From: Uloborus plumipes
Taxonomy: Eukaryota > Arthropoda > Arachnida > Araneae > Uloboridae
Direction: 5' to 3'
NCBI GenBank assembly: GCA_038373865.1
Contig: JAXGGA010000457.1
Span: 1-64,000, forward strand
Length of the DNA stretch: 64,000 nucleotides
Shown: one piece after another, positions 48,669 through 60,855 of the stretch
How the letters are laid out: the number at the start of each line of letters is the position of its first letter
How positions within the stretch are numbered: the stretch's first letter is position 1
Position numbers and translations under genes: made by a program
Notes under the pieces: model-generated
What the model was told of the DNA's origin: nothing
The model's input: the letters and a program-made list of their open reading frames with translations, nothing else
The model's database searches: none

Positions 48669-49903
48669 TATCGATAACAGCATATGTCTTGGGTGCAAAG
48701 TATACATTGTTTTGAATAGATGTGAATACACTTTTCTGCTTTTTCCGGAGAGATAATCTTTATAATCTCACACAAATTCGTAGCTAAATTAGTATCGTCT
48801 GCACCAAGAGCAAAGGACACTTTTAACGCGAAAGTTATGAACTCTTTTAAAAATTATAGTCTAAAGATTATGTTAACTATAGTCAACATCTGGCTTGGGA
48901 AAGCTTTCTTGGACTTCTGTTTCATATTTTTTTGGATATTTTTCCAGTCAAAATTACCTTGCTCATCTCATGAAGTTACTGTTGCTCAGTACTTGAATCA
49001 TTTTTATTGTAAAAATCAATCTGATCAATGACAAATTCTATAGGTTCATATTTAACTGATTTGAAAGTATAACATGTTGTTTAGCTTCGTCCAACAGGCC
49101 CAAAAATCACTTTGGTCCACTGGTAGGTCCATCTAGCCTTTGCAAAAAATGCAGCAAATTAAGTTCATTCAAATGTAATTGTCAAATGTCCCATTGCAGA
49201 GGTCTACTAAGTTTTTCTTCCAGTTTCCGTACTACACCTTTGTATTTTCCTGTCTTTGTAGTGTATCCATCAAAACCAATGCAAACAATACCCTACTCAA
49301 AGAAACAATTTATTGTTCCTGACTTGTCAAAGAAATGTAAATGTATGCTCTCATTGGTTGGAAGCAAGGGGAGCTTGGGTGGCACCCAAAGTGCGGCCAC
49401 TTCCTCGTGGTGAGTTCTGGGTAATTTCAATGAGCAAGCAAAGAGTTGAGTAGTTCAAAAAAAAACAACAAATTGATTAAGTAAATGTTTCGAAGGCACT
49501 TTAAGTAAATATTGAGAGGAAATATTGAATTATAAAGTTTCTGCTCTATATTGAAAATATCGGAAATTTCTGAAAATTTGATGAACTTTGGGCCTAATGC
49601 GCAGACTGAAATCATAATCTAAAATGGTTTTAAAAAATTTCTTGTGTATTTCAAACTTTTTTCTTCCATTTAATAACCACCCGTCACTAGGGTTATCATT
49701 TGCAATATTTTTTAAAAAAATTTGAAAAATCTAAAAAAAATCAAAAATTTCAAAACTTTAGGCCAAATGCGCAGACTAAAGATTACGTCGCAAAAGTGAA
49801 ATATTTTACAAAATTGTAACTTATCCTCATTCACAGTAAATGAGAGGTACTCGTTTACGAAAATCAAAAATTCATTTTTTTCGCTCCACCCTATTAAACA
49901 GTA

Positions 49904-50029
49904 CAGAAAATTCGCTATAACGAAAGCAAATTAACATAATGTTTATAAGGATAAATTGAGGTCTGTTCCACTCGTCGTGATAACGGAATGCTCTTTATAA
50001 TGTGTTATCGTTATAACAAGCGTTGACTG
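49904..50029. mobile_element. 126-bp pogo-like mini-element
   Basis: The ends CAGAAAATTCGCTATAACGA and, in complement, CAGTCAACGCTTGTTATAAC are imperfectly inverted, with TA on both sides (49902-49903 and 50030-50031). It lies 2 bp after the target duplication of the 3.3-kb element. 'Cgttataac' words link it to other pogo-type ends in the window. Confidence 0.55.
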
Positions 50030-51653
50030 TAATTGAAAGTAATTTTCCAGCTTGATGAACGCTCTTATTTCTTTCACTTGACAGATAATTCTGGCGTAAC
50101 CTTACACAGAAATTGGTAAAACGTTACGCTATAGTTACATTACCATGGTGTAACCTTACACCTGATCTATCGGTTAAGTTAATCCATAGCAGTGGAGGCA
50201 GAAATACGGCAAGTTAGAGTCTTTAGCGGTGCGAAAGTTATGTTCAAGTCGAATGTCGATGTTTGTTCAAAACTGGTAAATGATGCTATAGGTTACATAA
50301 CTAAAGTATTTTGATATTTGTTCAGACTTGGCCAACTCTGTTCTGAAGACATTCCAAAAGTGATAGTTAACTTTGATGATGTTGAAGAGTACATTGTATT
50401 CCCGATGACAGAAGAGCTTAAAGCAAAAGGAGTGCAAAAGCTGAAAGATGCCTCTTGTGCTTTCATGGGCATGCACACACAGGCCACATAAAAGGCAAGG
50501 AAGTACTGTCTGATTTTCTTAGGTAAAACCTTCAGCATACTTACGCATGCTTCAGGCCTTGTCTGATCTTACCAAATATTGGTGGTAGGTAAGATAACAA
50601 TAAGGGAACATTAATAAGGAGCATTTTGAGCCGTATCAAACACCGTAGAACGATGCTAATTTCAAATATAGCTTAGCTGAAAATGTCAAAAGGATAGCAA
50701 ATGCAAGTTTTAAATTGAAAACTTCGAAAAGTTCCCACCCACAACCCACCACCCCTTTTATAAGTGGAATAGTCCACGGGTGCTGGGAGTAGTTTTCAAG
50801 GACGGACAGTATTTTCAGCTGTGTCGTTGCTTACCTTTCAAATAATGTGGAACTGCAAATTTTGGCTTACGTCATTTTAAGCCGTGCTCAGTCATTGGTA
50901 GGGCTATCTATGACTTTAAGCTTTAAATCCGACTGAAATTTTTGGAAATAAACCTTGCCACCTTAAAGCAAAAGAAGACGAATGTAACGAATGAGGTTAT
51001 AATCAAAATAGGTGTCAAGATCAAAAATTTGCTTCTTAGTAACCTATTTAAAAAGCTTAATGGATGTAAAGCATATATTAGAGTTGGTCAGATTGGACAT
51101 TACGCTTGATGGCGTTTGACATAAACTAATTTAAACTAACGAAAGAATTTGGGAACAAAATATCCTCATGAATAAAAAAAATGAGAAAGTGTTTGAGAAT
51201 GGATAGCATTTTTAACAGCGTTTGGTATTTTCTTTATGGTTTATGCTTAACGGGCTTTTGTCTTCACCCAATTTTGACTGCTTGATGGCCTAAGGGGTGG
51301 AAAGTAATAATATTTTCAGCGCTTAGGGGAAGATGCAACGCTCAACATTGCTGAGTTCTCTATTGGTGATAAAACATGCTTTACGGGAATTAGTACCACA
51401 TAATTTGGATGACCCATGTTAAAAGGAAGTTTAGAGCAATTACAAATCGTGTTACTTAAATGAAGTAACATTAACTCAATACGCAATTTAACTTTTGTTC
51501 CTGTCGATTCTTAGAAAAAAATCACTAGCCAATTTGTCACAGCCAGTTATGTCAAAACAATAATGAATTCATATTAATTTTACCAGAGAAGTATAACAGT
51601 TAAATATATCACAAATGTTTCAAAAGCTCACCTCAATTAAGTTTTAAAACAGA

Positions 51654-52497
51654 GAAACTTTGAAATAAATTATTAAAAAAATCTTTTTAAATTTAAAGAC
51701 TTTTTATCAGCTTGATTCCACTAAGAAGTTTGAAATAAAATAAACTTATGATTTCTTTATGCCAGCAGTCAAAATTTGCAGTTCATCTAATAATATTTAT
51801 ATATGTTGATTAATTCTAAAGCAGCAAATAAAATTTAAATCAAAAATTTGAGAGATTAGGTGGTATACAGGTTATGTTAGAGCTTTAACCCTTTATGCCC
51901 CGACGGGACTCGGAAGTCCCGCCTATATTAATTTAGTATTATGAATCCTAAATTGCTGTGATCATGCTGAAGCTTTTAAGTACCACTCCTTGTACTTTGC
52001 TGATAGGCCGACAGATGGTGTCTGAGATCGGAAACAGTTTTCTTGGGGGCCCTAAGGGGTAGGGGACCTTAGAATCCCAAAATTTTCAAAAAAAATTTTA
52101 CTCGATATATATGTTTTTTTTAAGTATTTTCAACTAAAAAAGAACCAAAAAAATGTGAAAAAAAAATCATTGATAAGTTAATTCGGGACATAAAGGGTAA
52201 AATGTACCACCTAGTTCGTCTCTCAAGATTTAAAAAAATTGAGAGAATAGGCGGTATACAGCTGCGTATGAATAGCTTTAAATGGACCGCATAGTTCGTC
52301 TCTCAAATATTTAATTTAAATTTTATTTGCTGCTTTAGAATAAATCAACATATAAAGATATTAGATAAACTGAAATTTTTGACAGTTGTCATCAAGGAAT
52401 CATAAATTAATTTTATTTCATACTTTTTAGTGCGAATCAAGCTGATAGAAATAGTCTTTAAATTTAAAAAGCATTTTTTATATTTAATTAAAGTTCC
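51654..52497. repeat. Foldback repeat with about 180-200-bp arms around a piggyBac-like MITE
   Basis: The left arm (51654-51860) and right arm (52305-52497) are near reverse complements: 'tttaaatttaaagact', 'atcagcttgattc', 'tgttgattaattctaaagca', 'gcaaataaaattt'. The centre carries further inverted 'gagagattaggtggtataca' and 'accacctagttcgtctctca' words and the insertion at 51889-52197. No ORF is seen. Confidence 0.7.
51889..52197. mobile_element. piggyBac-like MITE, copy 2 (uninterrupted)
   Basis: It follows TTAA at 51885-51888 and is followed by TAAA (one change from TTAA). The ends CCCTTTATGCCCCGA and TTCGGGACATAAAGGG are inverted. Inside the left end, 'cgggactcggaagtcccg' forms a small hairpin. 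At 309 bp it is the empty-site reference for the nested copy at 1539-2413. Confidence 0.8.
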
Positions 52498-53025
52498 TAA
52501 ATCGCCTTTCTAATGTGCGTTGTTTTTCACAACCCGACCGATGATGCTAGTCACGACCAGCTTACGAAATTCCAACGCGTTTGCTTATTGAAAATGAAGA
52601 TTAGCACGTTGCGTTATTGTTACAATGTTCAGGAAAATCTCTTTGTGCTCAAAGATGGATTACTTACGACGATGAGTGCATGAAAAAAAAAAAAAAAAGC
52701 TTTTCGGAACCGTCGTAGCATTGCGTGCTGTTATTTGAAATGGAGATCCAACCTCGAGACGGAACTTGGCGAGCAATCCCATTGCCTCGCTCCCAAAGCG
52801 GGGAGGGGGAAGAGTCTCATAAATGTCGTTCTCGGTATGATGGATGCCCTTAAATGCGATCGAGCCGATTCTTGGGTTGCCCGAGACATGTGTTTATAAA
52901 GCGATCAATCCCTCTCGGCGAACACATTGAGAGGGAGGGACGCTTTTGCTCTGTATCTGTGGATAGGACCGGGCTGGATTTTGGATCCTGAAGAGCCAAA
53001 GTCGAAGGATAGCGAAAATATGTCA

Positions 53026-53766
53026 CTACACAGAAAAAATGTTGTTTTTACAGTATAATACAGCTGATTTAGTAGTAATAAACTGTAAAAACTGCTTATT
53101 TTACTGTAACAAACTGTAAAAATTCCTAATTTTACGGGGATGAACTGTAAAAATAGCTCATTTTACGGTGATAAACTATAAAATTGCTAATTTTACAGTA
53201 ATAAACTATAAAATTTATAATTTTACAGTAATAAACTATAAAATTGCTAATTTTACAGTAATAAACTATAAAATTGCTAATTTTACAGTAATAAACTGTA
53301 AAATTGCTAACTTTACAGCACTGAACTAAAATTGCTAATTTTACAGTAATAAACTATAAAATTTATAATTTTACAGTAATAAACTATAAAATTGCTAATT
53401 TTACAGTAATAAACTATAAAATTGCTAATTTTACAGTAATAAACTGTAAAATTGCTAACTTTACCGTACTAAACTGTAAAATTGCTAATTTTACAGTAAT
53501 AAACTATAAAACTGCTAATTGTAGTTTATTACCTTGCATTTTACCTTTTTAAACTAGAACCTCTGCTGCCAGTATTATACTGTTGTTTTTTTAGTATAAT
53601 ACAATTAAATTTTACGGCAATAAACTGTAAAATTGCTACCTTTACAGTATGAAACCATAAAATTGCTAGTTTTACAGTTTTTTACTGTGCATTTTACATT
53701 TTCAAATTGGAAAGTCGTCTGCCATTATTTTACTATAAAAACAACAGGTAATTTTTTCCCGTGTAG
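53026..53766. mobile_element. Inverted-repeat element whose interior is a 30-bp AT-rich minisatellite
   Basis: The ends 'ctacacagaaaaaatgttgt' and, in complement, 'ctacacgggaaaaaattacc' are inverted, and both are followed by 'tgtttttacagta'-like sequence. From about 53050 to 53520 a 30-bp unit ('gctaattttacagtaataaa' + 'ctataaaatt') repeats more than a dozen times. A variant block with 'aaatttataa' recurs 147 bp apart (53211 and 53358), showing a higher-order repeat. A fragment of the same family is at 60660-60740. Confidence 0.8.
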
Positions 53767-53997
53767 CCCGTATAGAAATGGCCTTTAATCTCGAAAAGAA
53801 CAATTCTTTTTCGAAAAACTTGGCGAAAAATGATACTTTTTAGAGGAAAATAAATGTAGAGGTATGGAGAAAATAATTTTTGCTATTTCAGTTGAGTGGG
53901 GATGACTGGAGGGTGACGGCTGGGGAGGGGGTCATAAAAAGATTTATACAACAAATGTGAACGACTTCATTGCATGCTTATTTTGAATTTCAAAATT

Positions 53998-54436
53998 CAG
54001 TGAAGTCTCGAAAATCCGAGTCTCAAAAGAGTGAGGTTCCGGTTAATTCGAGGTGCTTTATTGACATCTTAAGGAATACCTTCAATAGTTAAAGACATGA
54101 TTTGCATTAAAATCTGAAAACAGAAATCGTTTGTTGTTGTAAAATTGTATTTTTTACATTCAATAAAGTAGTAAAAAGAGTATTGAGAGGTCGGCATTAA
54201 TAATACCCACAAAGTGTCACGATTGTCCTTTGACTAGATGTATTAAGATATGCTTTGAAAATAATAACTAGATATTAAAAACAACTTGAAATTAAGTTTG
54301 TTTTAAGTTCTTATATAGCTCGAAAAGTATCAAGGTTTTACCGCTAAAAGAATTTTCCGCATAATCCGAGTTTTCAGGAATCCGAGGTGGTGTGAGCTCC
54401 AATTGTCACTTACCTCAGATTTTCGAGATTCTACTG
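53998..54436. mobile_element. pogo-like MITE (CAGTAGAATCTCGAAAATC type)
   Basis: The left end CAGTGAAGTCTCGAAAATCC and the right end, complement CAGTAGAATCTCGAAAATCT, are inverted. The right flank is TA, while the left flank has decayed to TT. Internal 'aatccgag' words near both ends extend the symmetry. It is 439 bp and has no ORF. Confidence 0.7.
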
Positions 54437-55090
54437 TATTAAAATCAAATTGACAGAAAATAAATGGATGAATTACATTTACCTGCGCAATTAATGGTAA
54501 ATACTTGCAGGGATAATCTGAACTATTTATTTTTACTAGAACAGAACACAGACGTTCATTACAAATTAAACAGTGCACGATACAAGAACACCCTTGTAAT
54601 ACAAGGGCATCTGCAAATTTTACAACTTAATGTCAGAAAAGAATAAATGCGATTGGTTAGGAAGTCGAGTAAAAAGTCGTTTTTAGTAAAAAAACAGGCA
54701 AAATAACTTCACTTCGAAATGCAGAAATTAAGGCGTTGTCACAAAAGAATCTTCCAGCAATAATATGTATGATTTTTTTCATCAGATTATAGCACATATT
54801 ATGAAAAAACCAAAGGGTTCGTTTTGACCCGCCTGTGCAACTTTGTCCACTTACCCCCAACAACACGACGCAAACAGGAATACAGTCGAGTTATTCAAAA
54901 TTAGTATTTAAGCATGGCAAATAGCAGACAATTTTTTTGGTGTGCGAGGTGAAAAAGTCTTTTTTTTTTTAAAGAAATCATTTACGCATGCCTGGGAACG
55001 TGATAACTGAAAAAAAAAAAAAAAAAAACGTAGACAAAAATATATGGTCACATGTTTTCAAGCAATTAAAAAAAATGTTGGGGTGTTTGC

Positions 55091-56276
55091 TAGGGATGCA
55101 CCGATTAATCGGCAGTGCCGATTAATCGGCCATAATCGGCCACTTGGCCGATTATTAATAATCGGCAAAATTATACCGATTAATCGGCGGAAAAAATGTT
55201 TTTTAAATATTATGTTTTAAAGTATATCTTCGCCAAGAAACTTAGATGAATAATTTTATCAACAGAAAATAAATTTAATTATCTGAAATTTTTACTAAAA
55301 CATGTAGTATGAGAAGTAAGAGTAAAGGGTAAAAACAAAACAAAGTTTTCATTTTGTGCTTAAAACTGAATGGAATATTAAAAGATTACCCTCACAGATT
55401 ATATTCATATGGCACTATTAGAAATAATTGTACTCCTGAACTTTTAAATTAGAATACGAAAACATAAGCATTTCATTTTATTTATAATAAGTCAAATTTT
55501 CGCAATCAACAAGCAGAAAAATATGTGTTGAATAAAACTTTTTTAAGTATGCCTTGAACATGAAGCTGCGAAGAACAAATTAAAAACTAGAAATAAATAA
55601 TTTCCTGCAAATATAAGTGTAACATGTAGTATGAAAATGTACTGAGTAAAAATAAAGAAATAATAATTCAAAGAATGAAATATAAAAAATAATCCTCACA
55701 TTTGATATGCATTTTTTAATAATTTAAATTTCCCTCTTTTAAATAAATGTACACCTATTAACAACGTTGCAACATTTTTCATGAGTCGATGCTTTTCTCT
55801 TTGGCGTAAATCTTTTAGGTAACCTCTCAGTTTCGCGAAGAGTAAAAGTTTTGAATTAAATGCCTACTAATTTAATAGGAAAATAAAGTTTAAATTAAAA
55901 GCACTCCTAAATTAGATCTCCAACTTTTTTTTTTTTTTTTAATTTCATGTCAAGTTAACGTAATTAATAATATGTCAGTGTAATTTTTCTAACAATAATA
56001 TGAAACTTTGTTCAAAAAATTGGATAAATTTCAAAATTATTTTGGCAAAACTAGGAAAACGGAAAAAATTAAATTTTCTCTCGAAGATAAATTAGTAACT
56101 ATTTCTAAAATCGGAATTGTAAAAAAAAGAAAGAAAAGCAGTGATTGTGAAATTTTGTAGTATTGAAAATGATCCCTTATGAGCATTAATCGGCTGGGCC
56201 GATTAATCGGCCGATTATCAAAAGCCGATTAATCGGTAATCGGTAATCGGCCAATTTGCTTATCGGTGCATCCCTA
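55091..56276. mobile_element. hAT-like non-autonomous element with perfect 8-bp target duplication
   Basis: It is flanked by gtgtttgc on both sides (55083-55090 and 56277-56284). The ends TAGGGATGCACCGATTAATC and their complement are intact, and both sub-termini carry several 'ccgattaatcgg' palindromes. The 8-bp duplication and TAGGG-type end support the hAT superfamily. The 1186-bp body has no transposase. Related copies are at 15687-16729 and 40010-40268. It is the youngest-looking copy of the family here. Confidence 0.9.
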
Positions 56277-58939
56277 GTGTTTGCTTTTATTGACACACAT
56301 CTTAGCTAAACGCGTGGAAGAATCCACTTTCCGAAAAAGAAAAAAAAAAAAAACGAAAATGTGCGACTATCTTCAATGTAAATATCACTGACCCAATAAG
56401 AAAGCGTTTTCTCTACTTTTCAGTGTAAAATGTGTCCTTTTTAAAATCTAAACATACACTTATTGTGAATAACAAGAGATATGAATGAAAAATTGCCCTT
56501 TCCAAATAGGAAAATGTTCACACAAAACAGTTAAATAATTCAAATCATTCAAACGAACATTGTTTGACAAGTTTTTTTTTTTTTTTTTTTTTCTTTTTGG
56601 CTCATAAACCATTTGCTTTCACGAGAAAATTTTCGAGACATTTATTTTGAAGTCTCCGCAAAAATACAGGGGAAAAGGTATGAAAGTGAAAGACGCAATA
56701 AAACAACGTGAAATAAGTGTAAAAGATTGTATACTTTCTACACACATGTTAACGGAATTTTTTTAGGTTTGCGTCATTTTTTTACTAGTGCATCCGAATA
56801 TGTTTCTTTAGTTTTTACAAGTTGAGTGTTAAGATTTTTAAATCAGAACCACCATTTTTATCGATTTCTCTTGCTTACGTTAGCTAACTTTAAGAGTTTA
56901 TGTTGTGAGAATGAGAGTTTGAGAGTAAATAAATTATGCGTCAAAAGAAAGAAAAACGGAAAGAAAATCATGTTAGGTTGGCTTTTCCGATTTCATAATT
57001 AATTCAGATTTTTTTTTCATTATTGTATTAAGACATGGTTTTTCTATTAACTCCATTTAGTCCATTCAAAGGTGAAAATCCCCGTTCAAATTCCTCTCGA
57101 TTACCACATAGTGTATTCCTTAGATTAAAACATGTTCACACTTCTGTTACACTTTGCATAGTAGCAAAAGAACATTTCAAAAATAACAATAATAAATTTC
57201 ACGAAATTTTTTTTCCGACCAAATACCATTCAAAATTCATTTATGTAAATTCTATAAATTATTTTTATCATTTATGACAGAGCAGCAAAAAATGATCCAC
57301 ATGACGTAAGTTTTACTTATTTACTGTATCCAAAGAAAAAACTAAATTTTTGTGTAAGATTGTGTGCAGGGTTTGCTCCTTAACATATTTTTATCATTTT
57401 ATAAAGATTTTTTTTGAAATAACATTTAATATTTTTCATCAACTCAATTATATGACCGTCTATTAAGGGATCGTTTTAAAAATATTTTAGTGTCCCGGGA
57501 AGCGTTTTTTATAACTAAAAATCTACTCCAAAAAATAAAAATTTAGCAGAGGAAAAAGAAAAAAAGGTCGAAATCGATCTCAAAATTTATTTGCAAAAGC
57601 AATAGGACGCTGTGAGAGCAACGTAATTTTAATATTTGTGGTGGTGGAGGAAAACACTTTTGTATGCTTCTTTTTCGATTCCAATGATGGTCATCTCTTT
57701 ATTTTATTTTATTTTTATTTTGTATAAGTTTTATTTTATTCATTTTTCTTTTGTTGTTGAGCATAAGAGTAAGGCATTTAATTTATTTCCTTGCAGCAAA
57801 CAGCAGAGCCCGAGTTGCAAGTTTCTGCGCCCGGGGCACTTTCAAATTTTCTTGCCCCCTTTAAATGGTTGATTTACTTCATTTAGTGACATTCTCATAA
57901 CGAGTTTACTACTCCCCTCAAACACTCCATAAATATATATTTAATTTCAGAAAAAAGAGAAAATGTATAAAAAAAAGCGGCTAAACAATATCCTGCAGTA
58001 GCGGATTTGCAGTGTTACAAATGTAGGAGTTGCGAGGGACCCAACGAATAATTGGCATCGAAAGGAAATTTAAAAAGACTCATGTAACATGTTTTGCATG
58101 ATTGTGTTTATCTCTGAGGGAGAAAAGGAATTGCAACGGACCTCCATACCTATAAAGCCGTCACTGACAATTCCTCATAGGAAAAGAGTTAAAGCTATAA
58201 CTGTGTTTTTTTACCGATGTTTTTCTATTAAAAAACGCACACTCAAATATTAAAGTGAATTATAGTCACAAAGCATTGTTTTCTAACTAATCAGAACTGT
58301 ACTGTAATTCAGCTGTACTGTAAGTACAGCTGAAAGTTTATTGCTTAAAATTAGGTTTTGGTTATAAACGTAGGTTTTCATATCCCGTTTCTCACATCAA
58401 CGAAATAAAAAATTCAAATGACTTTAGAAATTTCAAGCCCATTTCCCGTGCGATAAATAGGGCCTGAGCAAGAGGGTAGCTTTAATCAAGGAAGTAAGCG
58501 ACGTCATGATACTGTAAGCTCATGAAGAAATATTTTGCTTTGAAGGACATTTTTTAAGCAATTAAGTCTTAAGTGAGAGAGTTAAAATCAAAGCTGATTT
58601 GTCAGCAATCTTTTCTCAACAGAAAGGAACTCAGTATTATTTTAGACTGTTTTATTTATTTATTTATTTTTATTGATTCAGTTTCAAAACAAAATAATGG
58701 AAAATCTAAAAATTTACTAACCGCAACTCTCCCTTAAAAACTAATTGCGTCGTTTACCCCCCCCCCCCCACGGCTTTTTTTTATTATCTGCCTACGCTAC
58801 TTACTTCTTATATGTTTGACCCTCCAATCTTTATATATTTGTTTATGTGGTCCTTGGACAGAAAAGGTGAAGACACCTATTCTAAAGTATTCCTTCAATA
58901 GTACATCTTTTTGATTGTTAGAATTATGTGTCATCCGAC

Positions 58940-59165
58940 GAGCCGATGATTAGAATCTCTTGATATCCGATCATTTAATTATGAGAATAATCTGATAGCC
59001 GATTATCCTTTATTTAGAATCTCTCGTTATCCGGTTCTTCGATAATTAAAATCACTCGATATTCGATCATTCAGTTATAAGAATCACTTGCTATCCAATC
59101 ATTAAAATAGTAGAATGCCCAGATATTCAATTTGTGCAATCACTCGATGTACGATCTTTCGAATC
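58940..59165. repeat. Diverged minisatellite of about 37-40-bp units
   Basis: A unit of the form 'agaatctctygatatccgat' + 'catttaattat' repeats about six times with many substitutions ('gaatctctcgttatccggtt', 'aaaatcactcgatattcgat', 'gaatcacttgctatccaatc', 'caatcactcgatgtacgatc'). No ORF is present. Confidence 0.65.
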
Positions 59166-60659
59166 TACACAAATCTCTCCAATATCCCCATCTTAACTCT
59201 CCTTTCATGCCAGTTTTCTCTTTCTTGAATTAAAACAGAAATATTCAAAACGTGTTTATCATTTTCTTTTTCCGTCGAGTCGTGTTTTGCGGAATATCTG
59301 CACGTCTTTAAAGGCAGAAGAGGTGCTGGTCTCGAGGAACCGGTCCTTTTTATAACTCTCTCTCTTCAAGTGTCACTGAAATATATGACAGCAGCAGAAG
59401 ACGACGACCCAATTTCCACGTTGCTTTCGTGCCTTTATAATCTTTCTCGAAGAGCAGATAACGAATCCATCCGAGGGCCTCCGAATAGAAAGAAAATCTC
59501 CGAAGTACCGGGTGAACAAGCACCATTGAGCCGACTATTTATATCGGAAAGTCAAAGCCGAGACCATTTCGTTCGAATACAGGAGAGAAGAGGGGATGGG
59601 GCATGAGAAGAAAAAAGAAAATATTGTCAACACACGAGCAGGAGCTTCTTGTCGTGATTCAGAGTTTACTAACAAAGCGAAACCTTTCTTGAGTAAACTT
59701 TGAGGTTCGTCAAAAGAGTTCTTTGAGGAGGCGATAAGGATTCACTCTTTCCGAGAGCTAGTATTTGCTCTTGACATTTATTTCAATGCGTTTTAATAAA
59801 TGACACATTATACTATTCTGAGCTCAACTTGAAAATTCACAAGTTATTCTTTACTGGACTAGGGCTGTGTGTCCGGTAAATGAACACTTAAGCGCAAAAA
59901 AAAATTAACATTTGGTAGGTGTTATTCAAAACAGACTTGTTGTTCCGTGTATTTACTAAGAAACACCGGGAGATTGTTTATGAGGGTGCTTCAAGAGTTT
60001 TTTTAGTGTGGTTCAAAGTTTACTAGCAAAGCAGAACCGCTCTTCTGAGCATAGAGTAAATTTTCAGGTTTGTCTTACGAGTTCTTTGAGGAGACGATAA
60101 GAATTTTTGACTATTTCAGAGCTAATATTTAGTGTAGGAAGTTACTTTGAAGTACTTTAATGAGAAATATTATTTATACTGAGTTCATTTCGGAAATGCA
60201 GTATGGACGAGTAAATGTAATGAACACTTCAGCGCAATTTCATTTTCAGAAATGCATAGCATCGTAACCGTAACAAACTAGCATTTGGTATGTGACATTA
60301 AAAACATTTTTATTCATATGTATAATATATACATGCTAAGAAAATACTGGGAGAACTTTTATATGTGTGTATCACTGTAGTATATTTTATGGGCGCATTG
60401 CTACGTTACCCTCCAAAAAGGGTCTACCTCATACCTCATTAAATAATTTTTAATTCATTTTTCTATGAAATTAAAAAAACAAAAGAGATAGATTGGGACT
60501 TCGAGAGTGACAAGTCGAAACTTGTACAAAGCGGTGTGTATTTTTTGAATTCTCAATGGTTGTTTCCCCATCTCAAAAAACGCCAACATGCATGTGTATC
60601 TATGTACGTACCTACAAAATACATGTACATTGTACATACTTATATACAGAGGTGTTGGT

Positions 60660-60740
60660 AACGGGTAACAGTAATAAACTGTAAAATTGCTCATTTGCTC
60701 GACTTCCAGTATTATACTGTGAAAACAACAGTTTACTTTT
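60660..60740. repeat. Fragment of the 53-kb minisatellite element family
   Basis: The words 'acagtaataaactgtaaaat' and 'ccagtattatactgtgaaaa' + 'caacagt' match the array and right end of 53026-53766. Only about 80 bp are present. Confidence 0.55.
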
Positions 60741-60855
60741 TGCATAATTCTGTTCTAAATCGCAACAATATATTGGCTTGACAATTATTTATAAATATGA
60801 AACTTATAGGCACAAAAGCAAGAAAAAGGACTGGCTAAATATATAGTATCCTTAC

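Larger units (their letters stand above)
47130..49350 (-). pseudogene. Degenerate transposase-like gene of the 3.3-kb element
   Basis: Conserved-looking fragments occur in order on the minus strand, broken by stops and frameshifts. Around 49260-49180 are GIVCIGFDGYTTKTGKYKG and EEKLSRPLQWDI. Near 49150-49100 are LHFLQRLDGPTSGPK, a stop, and FLGLLDE. Beyond the nested insertion, near 47280-47130, are ECALFKLPFKTQSVERSIK and a basic tail. I recall a widespread but poorly named arthropod protein group with RPLQW, NELPLRHL, LDG-TSGP and TQ-VER-K-VTEAS blocks in this order. If the memory is right, these are transposon proteins. The insertion at 47542-48668 splits the frame. Confidence 0.6.
46570..49893 (-). 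mobile_element. 3.3-kb DNA transposon with about 520-bp inverted repeats and perfect 8-bp target duplication
   Basis: It is flanked by ttaaacag at 46562-46569 and 49894-49901, an exact 8-bp duplication. The ends TAGGGTGGAGCGAAAAAAAT are complementary, and near-complementarity runs to about 47090 on the left and 49345 on the right (landmarks 'actcaccacgagga', 'atttaataaccacccgtcac'). Between the arms is a degenerate minus-strand coding region and a nested insertion at 47542-48668. The 8-bp duplication fits hAT or several related groups, but the coding remnant does not look like a typical hAT dimerisation domain. Confidence 0.88.
42677..60855 (-). other. 18.2-kb transporter intron
   Basis: Donor GTAAGGAT is at 60855 and acceptor TTTGCAG at 42677. 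Annotated repeats fill much of 43980-56280. I see nothing definable in 42680-43970, 50035-51650, 54440-55080, 56290-58930 and 59640-60650. GC-richer non-repetitive stretches lie at about 52520-53010 and 59250-59640. The 78-codon plus-strand frame in the latter (59370-59606) has no recognisable domain or splice context. Confidence 0.75.

Noticed and set aside
53050..53520. Regular 30-bp repeats that resemble a CRISPR array
   Set aside because: There are no unique spacers; the units are contiguous and AT-rich with a higher-order duplication, in a eukaryotic intron. It is a minisatellite.
59370..59606. 78-codon hydrophilic plus-strand ORF
   Set aside because: It has no splice sites, domain or homologue that I recognise. 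Its openness may simply reflect the higher GC content of the stretch.
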